Notes: generated by a model from the sequence alone, not told the origin. A stretch of 64,000 bases of DNA from Bacillota bacterium (GCA_023398375.1 JAEWSH010000042.1:62001-126000); one strand, 5' to 3'; shown: positions 1 to 8,454, numbered from the stretch's first letter. Numbers and translations are program-made.

Positions 1-1
1 C

Positions 2-1369
2 GTAGGGATAACAGCCGGAGTGTTAATCGGAATTATGACAGTTTTTTTTGCATCGCTGATACCCGCTCAAAAAGCAGCAAAGGTATCACCAGTAAATGCT
101 ATCACAGGGAACAATGATATAAAAATATCCAAAAGAAATAAACGTGGATTTCTTATGAAATTCTTACATGCTGAAACAGCAATTGGAATAAATAATGCTA
201 TAAGCAAAAAAGGCACACTGATTTTAATGTCATGCTCTATTGCTGTCAGTATCATTTTATTTTTCGGATTTAATATTCTTGTGACCCCGGCATTTTTAGG
301 TGTTAATACTACAAAATCGTATTCAGCTGATATTTCACTGTCATCGGATACCGGTATTAGCAATGAACTTTTTCATAATCTATATAATATGGAAGGGGCT
401 GAAAAAGTATTCGGCAGAATGAGCAGCCTGATTAAAACAACATTTGACGCTTCCAGAATTTCGGATAGGTATAAAGAAAGCATCGGAGTACTTGAAATAA
501 CAGACAATAATTTATTAAATGCACCTGAGAATTCATGGATTGTTTCCTATGATGAAACCCAGCTGAAATGGGCGGAAAATTACCTGTCAGAAGGAAGTTG
601 CGATGAAGACACTCTCAACAAGCAAAATGGAGTTATAGCGGTCAGAAAAATATACAGAAATGATGAACTGATTGAAACTACGAATTTTGAACTAGGGGAT
701 AAAATATATATGAAAACCGATTCTGGAACCCAGGAATTCACGGTTAAGGGTATCATGGATTCCATCCCTTACTCAACTGATAAGATTACAATGACAACAT
801 TCATTACAACCGAAAAACTCTTCAGGAAAGTCTCAAATGATATTTTATATAAAATGGTTGATATCCAGTTGAATCATAGAGAACAGGAGAAGACAGTAAG
901 CCAAATAAAAAGAATGATTGATGGTACGATAACGTTTCATGATAAGCGCCAGCTTAATACTGAGGCAAACAATGCCTTTATGACAGTGGCAGTTTTCATA
1001 TACGGGTTTTTAGGTGTGATTGCGCTGATCAGTGTATTGAATATAATAAATACCATGAATACAAGTGTCGCATCTAGGACGAAATACCTGGGAACTATGA
1101 GGGCGGTCGGCATGTCTGGTAAACAGCTAAATAAGATGGTCTTAGTTGAGGCAGTCACATACAGCTTAACAGGGTGTATTGCAGGATGCACACTTGGAGT
1201 TCTTCTTCAAAGAAAACTTCTTTGTATGCTTGGAGGTAACTGGAGATTTCCTGTATTTCAGGTTATATTGACATTTGGAATTTGTATAATTGCAGCGGCG
1301 TTCTCCGTCATAGGTTCACTCAAAAGAATTAAGACTAAGGGGATATGTGAAATCATTGCATCGTTATAG
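2..1369 (+). CDS. FtsX/MacB-type ABC transporter permease (5' partial)
   Basis: The frame is open from base 2, so the gene starts upstream of the window; the ATG at 20 is internal. The visible 456 residues begin in a membrane-proximal stretch with the motif SLIPAQKAAKVSPVNAI, typical of the second half of long FtsX-type permeases. They continue with a membrane segment (about residues 70-95), a large extracellular domain (about 100-320) and three further membrane segments at the C-terminus, with the family pattern TKYLGTMRAVGMS before the penultimate helix. Such permeases work with a separate ATPase, probably encoded just upstream, in peptide export or antibiotic resistance/sensing. Substrate unknown. 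A hairpin terminator follows at 1404. Confidence 0.88.
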   Translation, partial: VGITAGVLIGIMTVFFASLIPAQKAAKVSPVNAITGNNDIKISKRNKRGFLMKFLHAETAIGINNAISKKGTLILMSCSIAVSIILFFGFNILVTPAFLGVNTTKSYSADISLSSDTGISNELFHNLYNMEGAEKVFGRMSSLIKTTFDASRISDRYKESIGVLEITDNNLLNAPENSWIVSYDETQLKWAENYLSEGSCDEDTLNKQNGVIAVRKIYRNDELIETTNFELGDKIYMKTDSGTQEFTVKGIMDSIPYSTDKITMTTFITTEKLFRKVSNDILYKMVDIQLNHREQEKTVSQIKRMIDGTITFHDKRQLNTEANNAFMTVAVFIYGFLGVIALISVLNIINTMNTSVASRTKYLGTMRAVGMSGKQLNKMVLVEAVTYSLTGCIAGCTLGVLLQRKLLCMLGGNWRFPVFQVILTFGICIIAAAFSVIGSLKRIKTKGICEIIASL

Positions 1370-1403
1370 TTGTGAATTGAAGTGAAATAATAATTCTTAA
1401 AAG

Positions 1404-1445
1404 AAGACTGCTTGTTTTCATTGTGTTTTGAAGGCAAACAGTCTT
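1404..1445 (+). terminator. Hairpin terminator after the permease gene
   Basis: The arms AAGACTG (1404-1410) and CAGTCTT (1439-1445) pair, and the bases between them can extend the stem with wobble pairs. A T-rich stretch follows. It separates the permease gene from the sigma factor gene. Confidence 0.6.
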
Positions 1446-1531
1446 ACATTATTTTGTCACCAAATGAATTTTCAGACGTGTATATAGTGAACAGATAAAG
1501 GCGCCGTATCTGTGTTAGGAGGTGAGATTGA

Positions 1532-2008
1532 TTGGCAGAAAACAATAACAGAAAAGAACTGGAAAGAGCACTGAATGAATTTGGTGATCTCATTTACCGC
1601 ACAAGTTTTATCATATTAGGGAATCAACAGGATGCGGAAGATGTTTTGCAGGATACATTTATCAGATATATGGAAAAATCACCTGTATTTAAAGACTATG
1701 AGCATCAAAAGGCATGGCTGCTTAAAGTTTCACACAATTTGTGCAAAGATTTATTACGTTTCAAAAAAAGGCATACATATGTAAATATTGATGAGGTGGA
1801 AAAATCGGGTTCTTTGTCTATTGGAAATGAGGTAATAAAATATTTTATTTCGTTGCCGCCTAAATATAAAATCACCTTGATTCTATTCTATGTGGAAGGT
1901 TTTCAGGTCAGTGAGATTTCTAAAATCATCAATATATCAGAATCTGCTGTAAAGAAAAGATTGCAGAGGGGCAGAAACTTAATAAAAGTTCAATTGGAGG
2001 AAAAATAA
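1532..2008 (+). CDS. ECF-type RNA polymerase sigma factor
   Basis: This 158-residue protein has the two-domain build of group 4 (ECF) sigma factors. Sigma region 2 lies at about residues 13-77 and includes NQQDAEDVLQDTFIRY, which contributes to -10 recognition and core binding. Region 4 lies at about 105-152 and holds a helix-turn-helix (VSEISKIINISESAVKKRL). The start is a TTG, chosen because AGGAGGT sits 8 nt upstream and no ATG fits. Its stop overlaps the start of the next gene by one base, so the two are translationally coupled, as usual for sigma/anti-sigma pairs. The target promoters cannot be read from this window. A 7-bp hairpin (1491-1513) lies just upstream of the ribosome binding site. 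Confidence 0.9.
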   Translation: MAENNNRKELERALNEFGDLIYRTSFIILGNQQDAEDVLQDTFIRYMEKSPVFKDYEHQKAWLLKVSHNLCKDLLRFKKRHTYVNIDEVEKSGSLSIGNEVIKYFISLPPKYKITLILFYVEGFQVSEISKIINISESAVKKRLQRGRNLIKVQLEEK

Positions 2009-2517
2009 TGAATGAAAAAGAGTGGACCGATGAAGTGAAAAATATAAAAATGCCGAATGGCATGGCAGAAAAGGTAATAAAAAAATATGTGGACTGTCAG
2101 GAAAGCAAACGTCATGCATTTTACCTACATAAATTATCTTTTGCATCTATAGCAGCAGTTATTTTAATCGCACTTTTCAGCTCTGTAACATATATCAGAG
2201 TATATGCGTCCTATGTTGATAAAGAGATAACAGTATTCTTTGATGAAGGTATCAGTGCAGATGAGATTTCCAGTATTGAGTATCAAATAAAAGCAATGCC
2301 TGATGTTGCTTCAATAACATATGTGAGCGGGGATGAAGCATGGGCGGCATTTAAAGAAAAATATTTAGATGGTGAGACAGCAAATGCCTTTACAGAAAAT
2401 CCATTAGCCAATTCTTCAAATTATATCATAAAGGTAAGGCGTAGTGCCGATTTTGATAAATTAGAAGTAAAAATTATGGAAATAGATGGTGTAAGAAAAA
2501 TCAAGGATAAAGAGTGA
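2008..2517 (+). CDS. Membrane protein with FtsX-like extracellular domain, putative anti-sigma factor
   Basis: The protein has 169 residues. Residues 1-42 are charged and cytoplasmic, 43-63 form one membrane helix, and 70-168 match the extracellular domain of the division protein FtsX: a beta strand, then ISADEISSIEYQIKAMPDVA, SITYVSGDEAWAAFKEKY, an ENPLANS turn, and a final strand ending in a GVRKI motif. True FtsX has four membrane helices and an ATPase partner; this protein has one helix and none. Its 1-base overlap with an ECF sigma gene and its topology suggest a membrane-bound anti-sigma factor whose sensor is an FtsX-type domain. That role is inferred; the fold match is by motif recognition. 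Confidence 0.72.
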   Translation: MNEKEWTDEVKNIKMPNGMAEKVIKKYVDCQESKRHAFYLHKLSFASIAAVILIALFSSVTYIRVYASYVDKEITVFFDEGISADEISSIEYQIKAMPDVASITYVSGDEAWAAFKEKYLDGETANAFTENPLANSSNYIIKVRRSADFDKLEVKIMEIDGVRKIKDKE

Positions 2518-2562
2518 TTTAAAATATAAACTATGGTTTCCAGGTTGCTATAATCCTCTTAT

Positions 2563-2585
2563 CTAACTATAATAATTATAGTTAG
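2563..2585. promoter_or_regulatory. Perfect palindrome before the response regulator gene
   Basis: The arms CTAACTATAAT and ATTATAGTTAG are perfectly complementary around a single central base. The site ends one base before the TGGAGGA ribosome binding site of the response regulator. It could be an operator or a leader hairpin that influences initiation. Confidence 0.5.
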
Positions 2586-2601
2586 TGGAGGATATCTAAA
2601 A

Positions 2602-3333
2602 ATGCAAAAAGTAAATATGGAAGAAAAAAATATAAATCAGGGGAATAAGATCTTGATCATTGATGATGATAAGGAACTGTGTACATTAATAAAACAAAGC
2701 GCAGAGACTGAAAATATAGATGCGGATTATTGTGATAACGGCATGGATGGGATTGATAGGATCAAAAAAAATGATTATCAGCTTATTTTACTGGATGTAA
2801 TGATGCCGGGAATGGATGGATTTCAGACGATGGAGAAGATACGCAGGCAAAGCAGCATTCCTATTCTTATGCTGACTTCTAAAAATGATAATACGTCAAA
2901 AATCTTTGGACTTCGTTCCGGTGCGGATGATTATCTGACAAAGCCATTTGACATGGAAGAATTGATAGCCCGTACTATCTCTTTGATTCGCCGATATACC
3001 CGCTTCAGTCAAAAAGGTATTACTGCGCAATCGTTAAAGTATCAGGGACTGCTCATAGATAGGGAAAGCCGGATTGTGACCTCACAAAATGGTACGTTTG
3101 AATTGCCGCCCAAAGAATTTGATCTTCTGCTGTTCTGTGCAAAAAATCAAGGAAAAATCTTGACAAAACAGCAGATTTATGAAGAAGTCTGGGGTGAGCC
3201 GTATGTATATGATGACAGTAACATTATGGCAATCATCAGCAGACTTCGCAAAAAGATTGAACCAGATTCCAGTTCACCGTTCTTTATTCAAACAGTAAAA
3301 GGGATTGGCTATCGTTTCAATAAAGAAGTGTAG
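2602..3333 (+). CDS. OmpR/PhoB-family response regulator
   Basis: This 243-residue protein has a receiver domain (about 16-130) with the acidic pair D21-D22, phospho-acceptor D65 in LLDVMMPGMDG and the conserved lysine K114 in LTKPFD. A winged-helix DNA-binding domain (about 145-243) ends in the usual FIQTVKGIGYRF strand. TGGAGGA lies 9 nt before the ATG. No kinase gene follows. The nearest kinase (5903-6835) lies on the opposite strand beyond the ABC exporter genes, and the 3' ends of this gene and the exporter operon overlap by 25 bases. The likely role is sensing a cell-wall-active compound and controlling the exporter through the 11-bp repeats at 5857-5900; this pairing is inferred. Confidence 0.93.
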   Translation: MQKVNMEEKNINQGNKILIIDDDKELCTLIKQSAETENIDADYCDNGMDGIDRIKKNDYQLILLDVMMPGMDGFQTMEKIRRQSSIPILMLTSKNDNTSKIFGLRSGADDYLTKPFDMEELIARTISLIRRYTRFSQKGITAQSLKYQGLLIDRESRIVTSQNGTFELPPKEFDLLLFCAKNQGKILTKQQIYEEVWGEPYVYDDSNIMAIISRLRKKIEPDSSSPFFIQTVKGIGYRFNKEV

Positions 3334-4103
3334 CTTTTTTTGTGTATACTTTGTACCGCTTCAGGTGCTCTGGAAAAACAGATGATTGCCAGAGAGATGA
3401 TAGACATAGTACTTAGAGACAGGATTCCTAAAATGAAATTGCCTGTTTCGGTTGCATTTGTAAAAGATACGGTATCGAATCCGATGACTGTAAAAGCTGC
3501 AAGAAACGGATAGACGCTGCGGAGCAGTCCGCTTTTAAAGAACATACTGCTGTATCCTAAAATAAATGCTGCCACGGATCCGGCCATATAACCGCCAGGT
3601 TTTTTACCTGCAATCGTAACAATAGGGAGAACGGCGATATAAGTGAACAGGGCAATGCCGACAGTCTGTAGGAGCCCCCTTCCCAAAACTGAAATACGAA
3701 ATCCTGGAAGACCTGCAGCGATTCCAACAAGGATAGTCGTGAAAAAACTGTAGAAGCCAAAGAGAATAGCCAAAAGGCCAACAGCAAGCAGTTTTCCGGC
3801 AATCAGCTTTTGAAATGAAATCGGAACTACCAACACACTTTTCAGGGTATCATCTGTGTATTCACGATTCATCAGATAACCGCCGATCAGTGTGAAAATG
3901 ATAGGCATGAAAATCGTCGCGTTGCCCCAGATCGTGCTATCAAGCAGGGCCGTAAAATCATAATTTGGGACTTTGACCTCCTCGATGGCAACCCTTTGCG
4001 ATGCAAGTTGTAGGATAGGGCAGAGCATTAGTCCGATGATACCGATCAGTAAGATTTGGTACCGTTTTACTTTTTGAAATTCTGTTACCACAATAGACCA
4101 CAT
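3309..4103 (-). CDS. ABC-2 type permease, lantibiotic/bacitracin exporter class (second permease)
   Basis: A hydrophobic protein of 264 residues with about six membrane segments and the ABC-2 motif NREYTDDTLKSVLVVPIS after the second helix, typical of permeases in BcrAB and lantibiotic self-protection (MutE/MutG, SpaE/SpaG) transporters. I start it at the ATG at 4103 (MWSIVV), where GGGAG is well placed; an upstream in-frame ATG at 4151 lies inside the preceding gene. It is the third gene of a minus-strand operon of ATPase, permease, permease. The pair of different permeases with one ATPase is the standard layout for such exporters. The substrate is unknown. Its 3' end runs 25 bases into the convergent response regulator gene. 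Confidence 0.85.
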   Translation of the reverse strand: MWSIVVTEFQKVKRYQILLIGIIGLMLCPILQLASQRVAIEEVKVPNYDFTALLDSTIWGNATIFMPIIFTLIGGYLMNREYTDDTLKSVLVVPISFQKLIAGKLLAVGLLAILFGFYSFFTTILVGIAAGLPGFRISVLGRGLLQTVGIALFTYIAVLPIVTIAGKKPGGYMAGSVAAFILGYSSMFFKSGLLRSVYPFLAAFTVIGFDTVSFTNATETGNFILGILSLSTMSIISLAIICFSRAPEAVQSIHKKSYTSLLKR

Positions 4104-4120
4104 AAATTTTTCTCCCTTTC

Positions 4121-4897
4121 CTATATTTCCTGCCGCTGATAAATCCTGCAAATCAGTAAAATGCAGAGAGCAGCCTCAGCCCCAAGGACTCCGAAACAGA
4201 TCAACGGAGACGCAAAGTAGGGACTGAACCGCCGGTAAAACGACGTCATAAGTTCGCCCTGCGGGACATGATATTGATAGAGCCATCTGAAGATCATCGG
4301 AACAGGCATCAGGGTCCCCGTGTGTAATCCCAAAGGCTGCATCATAACGGCATCACTTAACGTAAACAGATAGTTAAGCACAGTGTAAAAGAATGAGATG
4401 ATCACTGAAATAATATAGCTCTTGTTGGACCAGATAACGAGAATCATGCAGGGCAGCACTGCAGCCCATAGCAATGCGCCGGTTCCTAATGTAAGGATCA
4501 GCTGCATTCCCCAGTCTGTCAGAAAGGGCACCTTTTGAAAAACAGCGAGTAGAACAGTAATGATAAAGCCGATCAATTCATAGGTTATCGAAAACAGAAA
4601 CAGCACAAAGACCTTCACCAGCACTAAGCTGCTTTTTGAAACAGGAATGCAGACAAGATTCTTTAACGTGTTATTATCGTGTTCTCCAAAAAACAAATTG
4701 GCTGCAAGAATCACGAGTAATGGAATCAGGAGAAGAAATCCACTGAATTCACGCACAATGGTTACCATATCGTCAAAATCATCACTGGACGTAAAAGATG
4801 CGAAAAGGATTGGAAAGATGACCGATGTAAAGGCGGCGGTTTTGAACAGCCTTTTCCGTTTCAATTTTAAGCATTCACACAATAGCAGATCAAGCAA
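4121..4897 (-). CDS. ABC-2 type permease, lantibiotic/bacitracin exporter class (first permease)
   Basis: About 258 residues with a short basic cytoplasmic start (CECLKLKRKRL), six membrane segments and the conserved GEHDNNTLKNLVCIPVSKSSL stretch that couples ABC-2 permeases to the ATPase. The start is a TTG at 4897, 7 nt after GGAGGT; an in-frame GTG at 4906 overlaps that binding site and is less likely. The start lies within the last codons of the ATPase gene, so translation is coupled. It pairs with the permease at 3309-4103 and the BcrA-like ATPase to form one exporter. Confidence 0.85.
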   Translation of the reverse strand: MLDLLLCECLKLKRKRLFKTAAFTSVIFPILFASFTSSDDFDDMVTIVREFSGFLLLIPLLVILAANLFFGEHDNNTLKNLVCIPVSKSSLVLVKVFVLFLFSITYELIGFIITVLLAVFQKVPFLTDWGMQLILTLGTGALLWAAVLPCMILVIWSNKSYIISVIISFFYTVLNYLFTLSDAVMMQPLGLHTGTLMPVPMIFRWLYQYHVPQGELMTSFYRRFSPYFASPLICFGVLGAEAALCILLICRIYQRQEI

Positions 4898-5813
4898 TTC
4901 CCTCACCTCCGGTCACGCGCTTAAAGTAGTCCTCCAAACTATCCTCACAGGTATGCACTTCTGAAATATCCAGTCCGTTTTCAAAGAACGTCCGGGTAAT
5001 GGACGCGACAGGCAATGTTGGGTCATACAGGCGCAGACTACGATCGCTTTCCACAATAAATTGTTTCGTCTGAAAATGCTGCTCCAGGATACGTGCTGCC
5101 TGTGCTGAATCTGAGACAAGAAAATGGATATATCTGCTATTTCTTTCTTCCAACTCGGCAAGGCTCTCTTCTTCCAGCAGAACACCGTGATCGATGATAC
5201 CAATGTCATCTGCCAATAAAGAAATTTCGGAAAGTATATGGCTGGAAATCAAAATAGTTTTTTTACGAAGGTCACATAACTCTCTAATGAAGGAGCGTAC
5301 CTCCGCAATACCGATCGGGTCAAGCCCATTTATCGGTTCATCTAAAATAAGCAATTCCGGATCGTGCATGATTGCCAGCGCGATCGCCAATCTCTGTTTC
5401 ATACCAAGTGAGTACTGTGAGAATAACTTTTTATCGCTATAAGGAAGTCCTACAACTTCTAATGCTTTTTTGACCGCATTGTGGTTCGGGACACCACGCA
5501 GACGTGCAAAAATTTTAAGATTTTCGGTCCCGGTCAGGTTCGGATAGAAGCCGGGAGCTTCGATCAGACAGCCGATCCGGGGGAGAATTTTCTTCTCATG
5601 GTTTTTTATATTCTGACCAAATATCATTGCTTCTCCAGATGTGGGGGAAGTCAGTCCCAGCAGCATTTTCATGGTCGTGGTCTTACCTGCACCATTTCTG
5701 CCCAGTAGACCGTAAATACGGCTTTCTTTTACATGGATATTAAGGTCAGTAACGCTTTTTTGAATACCGTATTGTTTGGTAAGATTGCGGGTTTCAATAA
5801 TATACTTACTCAA
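4890..5813 (-). CDS. BcrA-family ABC transporter ATP-binding protein
   Basis: This 307-residue ATPase has Walker A GRNGAGKTT, Q-loop, signature YSLGMKQRL and Walker B LLILDEPINGLDP, followed by an H-loop (ISSHILSE). A C-terminal extension of about 90 residues is normal for the BcrA/lantibiotic immunity group. The start is a TTG 8 nt after AAGGAGG. It is the first gene of the exporter operon and lies directly downstream of four 11-bp repeats (5857-5900) that probably bind the response regulator. Function in peptide-antibiotic export is inferred from family and context. Confidence 0.92.
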   Translation of the reverse strand: MSKYIIETRNLTKQYGIQKSVTDLNIHVKESRIYGLLGRNGAGKTTTMKMLLGLTSPTSGEAMIFGQNIKNHEKKILPRIGCLIEAPGFYPNLTGTENLKIFARLRGVPNHNAVKKALEVVGLPYSDKKLFSQYSLGMKQRLAIALAIMHDPELLILDEPINGLDPIGIAEVRSFIRELCDLRKKTILISSHILSEISLLADDIGIIDHGVLLEEESLAELEERNSRYIHFLVSDSAQAARILEQHFQTKQFIVESDRSLRLYDPTLPVASITRTFFENGLDISEVHTCEDSLEDYFKRVTGGEGIA

Positions 5814-5856
5814 GATTAAAGCCTCCTTTGTCTTTCTGAAATAATGATATCACGCT

Positions 5857-5900
5857 AACCTTGCATTAACCTTGCATTAATCTTGCATTAACCTTGCACT
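5857..5900 (-). promoter_or_regulatory. Four tandem 11-bp repeats, probable response regulator binding site
   Basis: On the plus strand four copies follow each other without gaps: AACCTTGCATT (5857, 5868), AATCTTGCATT (5879) and AACCTTGCACT (5890). An 11-bp period places every copy on one face of the helix, as in direct-repeat sites of OmpR-family regulators. On the minus strand the array ends just before a TATCAT -10-like element of the exporter operon. Confidence 0.75.
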
Positions 5901-5902
5901 TT

Positions 5903-6835
5903 TTATATTAGTAATGGGAACTTTACGATAAAATCAGTTTGTTTTCCCTGCTCACTGGATACTGAAATAGAGCCATTCATTTTTTCCGTCATTTGTTTCA
6001 CAATGGACAGTCCGAGGCCGCTGCCTTTTTCACTCCGGCCCTTATCGCACTTATATAGCCTTTCAAAAATATGATGGATATCAGTCTTAGCAATTCCGAC
6101 GCCATTATCGGAAACATCAATATTGATTTTATTTTGGGTCACCCAAACGTGGATCTTTATTTCACTGGCCTGGCTATGAGTCAGCACATTTTGAATAAGG
6201 TTATTGATGATACGGGAGTATCCGTCCAGATCGATTTTTGCCAGAAGCCGTTTTTCGGGTATTTCAATTTCATAGGCCAGGTTTTTTTCTTCCAAGACGG
6301 GTATCCAGTCTTTCAGAATAGTTCTTGTCAGTTCCGCGAGCTCTACCGGCTCAGGGGAAAGTGAAAATTCATCTGAGTTCAATTTGAACCAGTCAAACAG
6401 AACATCTATGTAATCTTTTAGATCATGGGCTTTTCTTCTGGCAGTTTCAATATATGCATCCCGCTCATGGCCTGTTACGATTCCCCGGTGAGTCGCATCC
6501 AGATAGCCGATCAAAGTTGTCAAAGGTGTTCGGACATCGTGGGAAAGACTTGTCATTAACTGCCTGTTCGTTTCGTCTGCTTTTTTCAGACCAATCAGAT
6601 TATCCTCGTAGCCAGATACGATATCATTCATCTGATAGGCCAGGGGAGCAGTAATATCCTTTTCGGGAAGAAGAATTCTACGGTTCCCGTTACCTGTCTG
6701 TATGTCGGTTAGAATTTCCTGCATATGTAATAATTGCCTTTTGACTAGTTTTAATTTTCTATAAAAAGTAAGTACAAGGAATAACAGTACGACAGAAATG
6801 AAACAGGTAAAATAAAAAATTATTTGTAGATTCAT
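5903..6835 (-). CDS. Sensor histidine kinase
   Basis: A 310-residue kinase with one N-terminal membrane helix (about 5-25), no large extracellular loop, a short linker, the H-box SLSHDVRTPL with phospho-acceptor H99, N-box NNLIQNVLTHS, and G-boxes DNGVGIA and GSGLGLSIVKQM. The minimal extracellular part is typical of kinases that sense at the membrane or through a partner ABC transporter. It lies directly upstream of the exporter operon on the same strand. Its likely partner is the response regulator at 2602-3333, which lies at the far end of the exporter genes in the opposite direction, an arrangement suggesting an inversion. Confidence 0.92.
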   Translation of the reverse strand: MNLQIIFYFTCFISVVLLFLVLTFYRKLKLVKRQLLHMQEILTDIQTGNGNRRILLPEKDITAPLAYQMNDIVSGYEDNLIGLKKADETNRQLMTSLSHDVRTPLTTLIGYLDATHRGIVTGHERDAYIETARRKAHDLKDYIDVLFDWFKLNSDEFSLSPEPVELAELTRTILKDWIPVLEEKNLAYEIEIPEKRLLAKIDLDGYSRIINNLIQNVLTHSQASEIKIHVWVTQNKINIDVSDNGVGIAKTDIHHIFERLYKCDKGRSEKGSGLGLSIVKQMTEKMNGSISVSSEQGKQTDFIVKFPLLI

Positions 6836-6964
6836 TTACTACACCTCCGTATATAAGCGATCATAATTTTATATTGAGTTTTTATTCTGGTTTCATTATA
6901 ATGAGATTTAATAAAAAAATATATACTTTCTGTAGGATACTTTATGGAAAAGAACATATTTTTC

Positions 6965-6978
6965 AGAAACGTGTTTCT
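6965..6978. promoter_or_regulatory. 14-bp palindrome upstream of the EFR1 gene
   Basis: AGAAACGTGTTTCT is a perfect palindrome in the divergent region between the kinase and EFR1 genes, 57 bases before the EFR1 start. It is a possible operator; the regulator is unknown. Confidence 0.35.
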
Positions 6979-7034
6979 CATAGTTCATGAAAAGTGGAGC
7001 GTTTTGCCGATTCATCTCGTAGGAGGATCCAGGA

Positions 7035-7958
7035 ATGATAAAAAATATTACTTTGGCGTATTTCTCAGGAACAGGATGTACAAAAGCAGTTTGTGATTGC
7101 TTTGAACACAAATTACAGGAACAGGGCATTCAGGTTACCAAGATTAATATCTCAGAAGAAAATTTCCCTATCTATTGTAAGATGGATATACTTATCGTTT
7201 TTTTTCCGGTTTATGCATTAAGAATGCCAGATATTGTTGAAAAGTGGATGAAAAATTTACCGGAAGTAAACAATAAATCAGCTGTGATTATTTCGGTATC
7301 GGGCGGAGGGGAGATTTCACCGAATACTGCATGCCGGGAAAAATGCAAACATCTTTTAAAGAAGAAAGGTTATTATGTGACCTATGAGAAAATGCTTGTG
7401 ATGCCTTCCAACTTTGCAATTCAGGCAGACAAAGAACTGAATCTTGCTTTGGTCAGGATCATGCCGGAAAGAGTAAGCCAGATTATTCAGGATGTATTAG
7501 CGGGAAATGAAAATATAACGCATCCAAAATTGCTTGATATGATTTTGGCTGCATTTTCAATTGCTGAGCATATTGGAGCAAAATTTTTCGGAGCATTCAT
7601 TCATGCAACAGAAAATTGCAGTGGATGCGCATTGTGTGTCAGCCAATGTCCCAAGAAGAATATCCGAATGAAGGATGGAAAGCCAAAGTTTGGATTCCGC
7701 TGTTCCTGGTGTATGAAATGTATTTATGCCTGCCCATGCAAGGCACTTTCTCCAAAAGTGCTAAAATTTACAGTACTAAAGGGTGGCTTTGATTTAAAGA
7801 AAATGTGTAGGGAGGCAGAGAAAAATTCAAATACAAAATATAAATTTGATAGAAATATTCTTTGGCAGGGTGCGATTGACTATGTACAGGATTCTACCTA
7901 TGTAAAAGGAAGTGCTAGCGGCCAAAGGTCGCAGATGGGAGCTAAAAATGAATTGTAA
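7035..7958 (+). CDS. EFR1-family ferredoxin (flavodoxin domain plus two 4Fe-4S clusters)
   Basis: A 307-residue redox protein. Residues 4-150 resemble a flavodoxin (YFSGTGCTKAV phosphate loop; FPVYALRMPDIVEKWM). Residues about 200-240 carry two ferredoxin motifs, CSGCALCVSQCP and CSWCMKCIYACP. The EFR1 family is widespread in gut Clostridia and is thought to move electrons between flavin and Fe-S centres; no precise partner is known. AGGAGG lies 8 nt before the ATG. The last residues (ASGQRSQMGAKNEL) are encoded by a short sequence repeated at 19986 and overlap the next gene, so the original C-terminus may have been replaced. Confidence 0.88.
   Translation: MIKNITLAYFSGTGCTKAVCDCFEHKLQEQGIQVTKINISEENFPIYCKMDILIVFFPVYALRMPDIVEKWMKNLPEVNNKSAVIISVSGGGEISPNTACREKCKHLLKKKGYYVTYEKMLVMPSNFAIQADKELNLALVRIMPERVSQIIQDVLAGNENITHPKLLDMILAAFSIAEHIGAKFFGAFIHATENCSGCALCVSQCPKKNIRMKDGKPKFGFRCSWCMKCIYACPCKALSPKVLKFTVLKGGFDLKKMCREAEKNSNTKYKFDRNILWQGAIDYVQDSTYVKGSASGQRSQMGAKNEL
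7923..7953 (+). repeat. 31-bp repeat carrying a ribosome binding site and start codon (copy 1)
   Basis: This 31-bp segment matches 19986-20016 at 28 positions, including the stretch GGTCGCAGA, the GGGAGCT ribosome binding site and the start codon, although the genes that follow (GNAT here, NifX-like there) are unrelated. Here it also encodes the tail of the EFR1 protein. Confidence 0.7.
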
Positions 7959-8454
7959 AATACGTGATTGGAAAATAGAAGATGCAGAACAGCTAGCTGA
8001 AGCATTGAACAACAAGAAGATCCAGGATAATTTACGAGATGGACTGCCATTACCATATACTGCAGAAGATGCTCGTGGATTTATAAATGCAATGCTTGAT
8101 GCTGACAAGAATAGCACATTTCCTTTTGCAATTACTTGTGAGGATAGAGTCGTTGGAAGTATTGGAGCTTTTCGAAAGGAGAATATTCACTTTCGCACTG
8201 CTGAGATCGGATATTATATAGCGGAGGACTATTGGGGACAAGGTCTTGGAACCAGTGCGCTTAGGAAGATATGTGAGCAGGTCTTTTCAACAACGGATAT
8301 CGTCAGAATTTTTGCGGAGCCTTTTGCAAGAAATATAGCATCCTGCCGTATTCTCGAAAAAGCCGGATTTGAATTAGAAGGAACTTTAAAGAAAAATGCA
8401 TTTAAAAACGAAATTTATGAAGATATGAAAGTATATGCCTTGATCAAAAAATAA
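7948..8454 (+). CDS. GNAT-family N-acetyltransferase (RimJ/RimL-like)
   Basis: A 168-residue acetyltransferase. The acyl-CoA binding motif YWGQGLGTSALRKI (about 92-105) and the following FAEPFARNIASCRILEKAGFELEG block match the RimJ/RimL-type acetyltransferase fold, which modifies protein N-termini or small amines. The start at 7948 (MNCKIRDW) is preferred because GGGAGC lies just upstream; longer in-frame starts lie inside the EFR1 gene. It overlaps EFR1 by 11 bases. The substrate cannot be inferred. Confidence 0.88.
   Translation: MNCKIRDWKIEDAEQLAEALNNKKIQDNLRDGLPLPYTAEDARGFINAMLDADKNSTFPFAITCEDRVVGSIGAFRKENIHFRTAEIGYYIAEDYWGQGLGTSALRKICEQVFSTTDIVRIFAEPFARNIASCRILEKAGFELEGTLKKNAFKNEIYEDMKVYALIKK

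Noticed and set aside
5857..5900. Four 11-bp repeats as a CRISPR array or minisatellite
   Set aside because: There are no spacers, the unit is only 11 bp, and the position before a promoter fits a regulator site.
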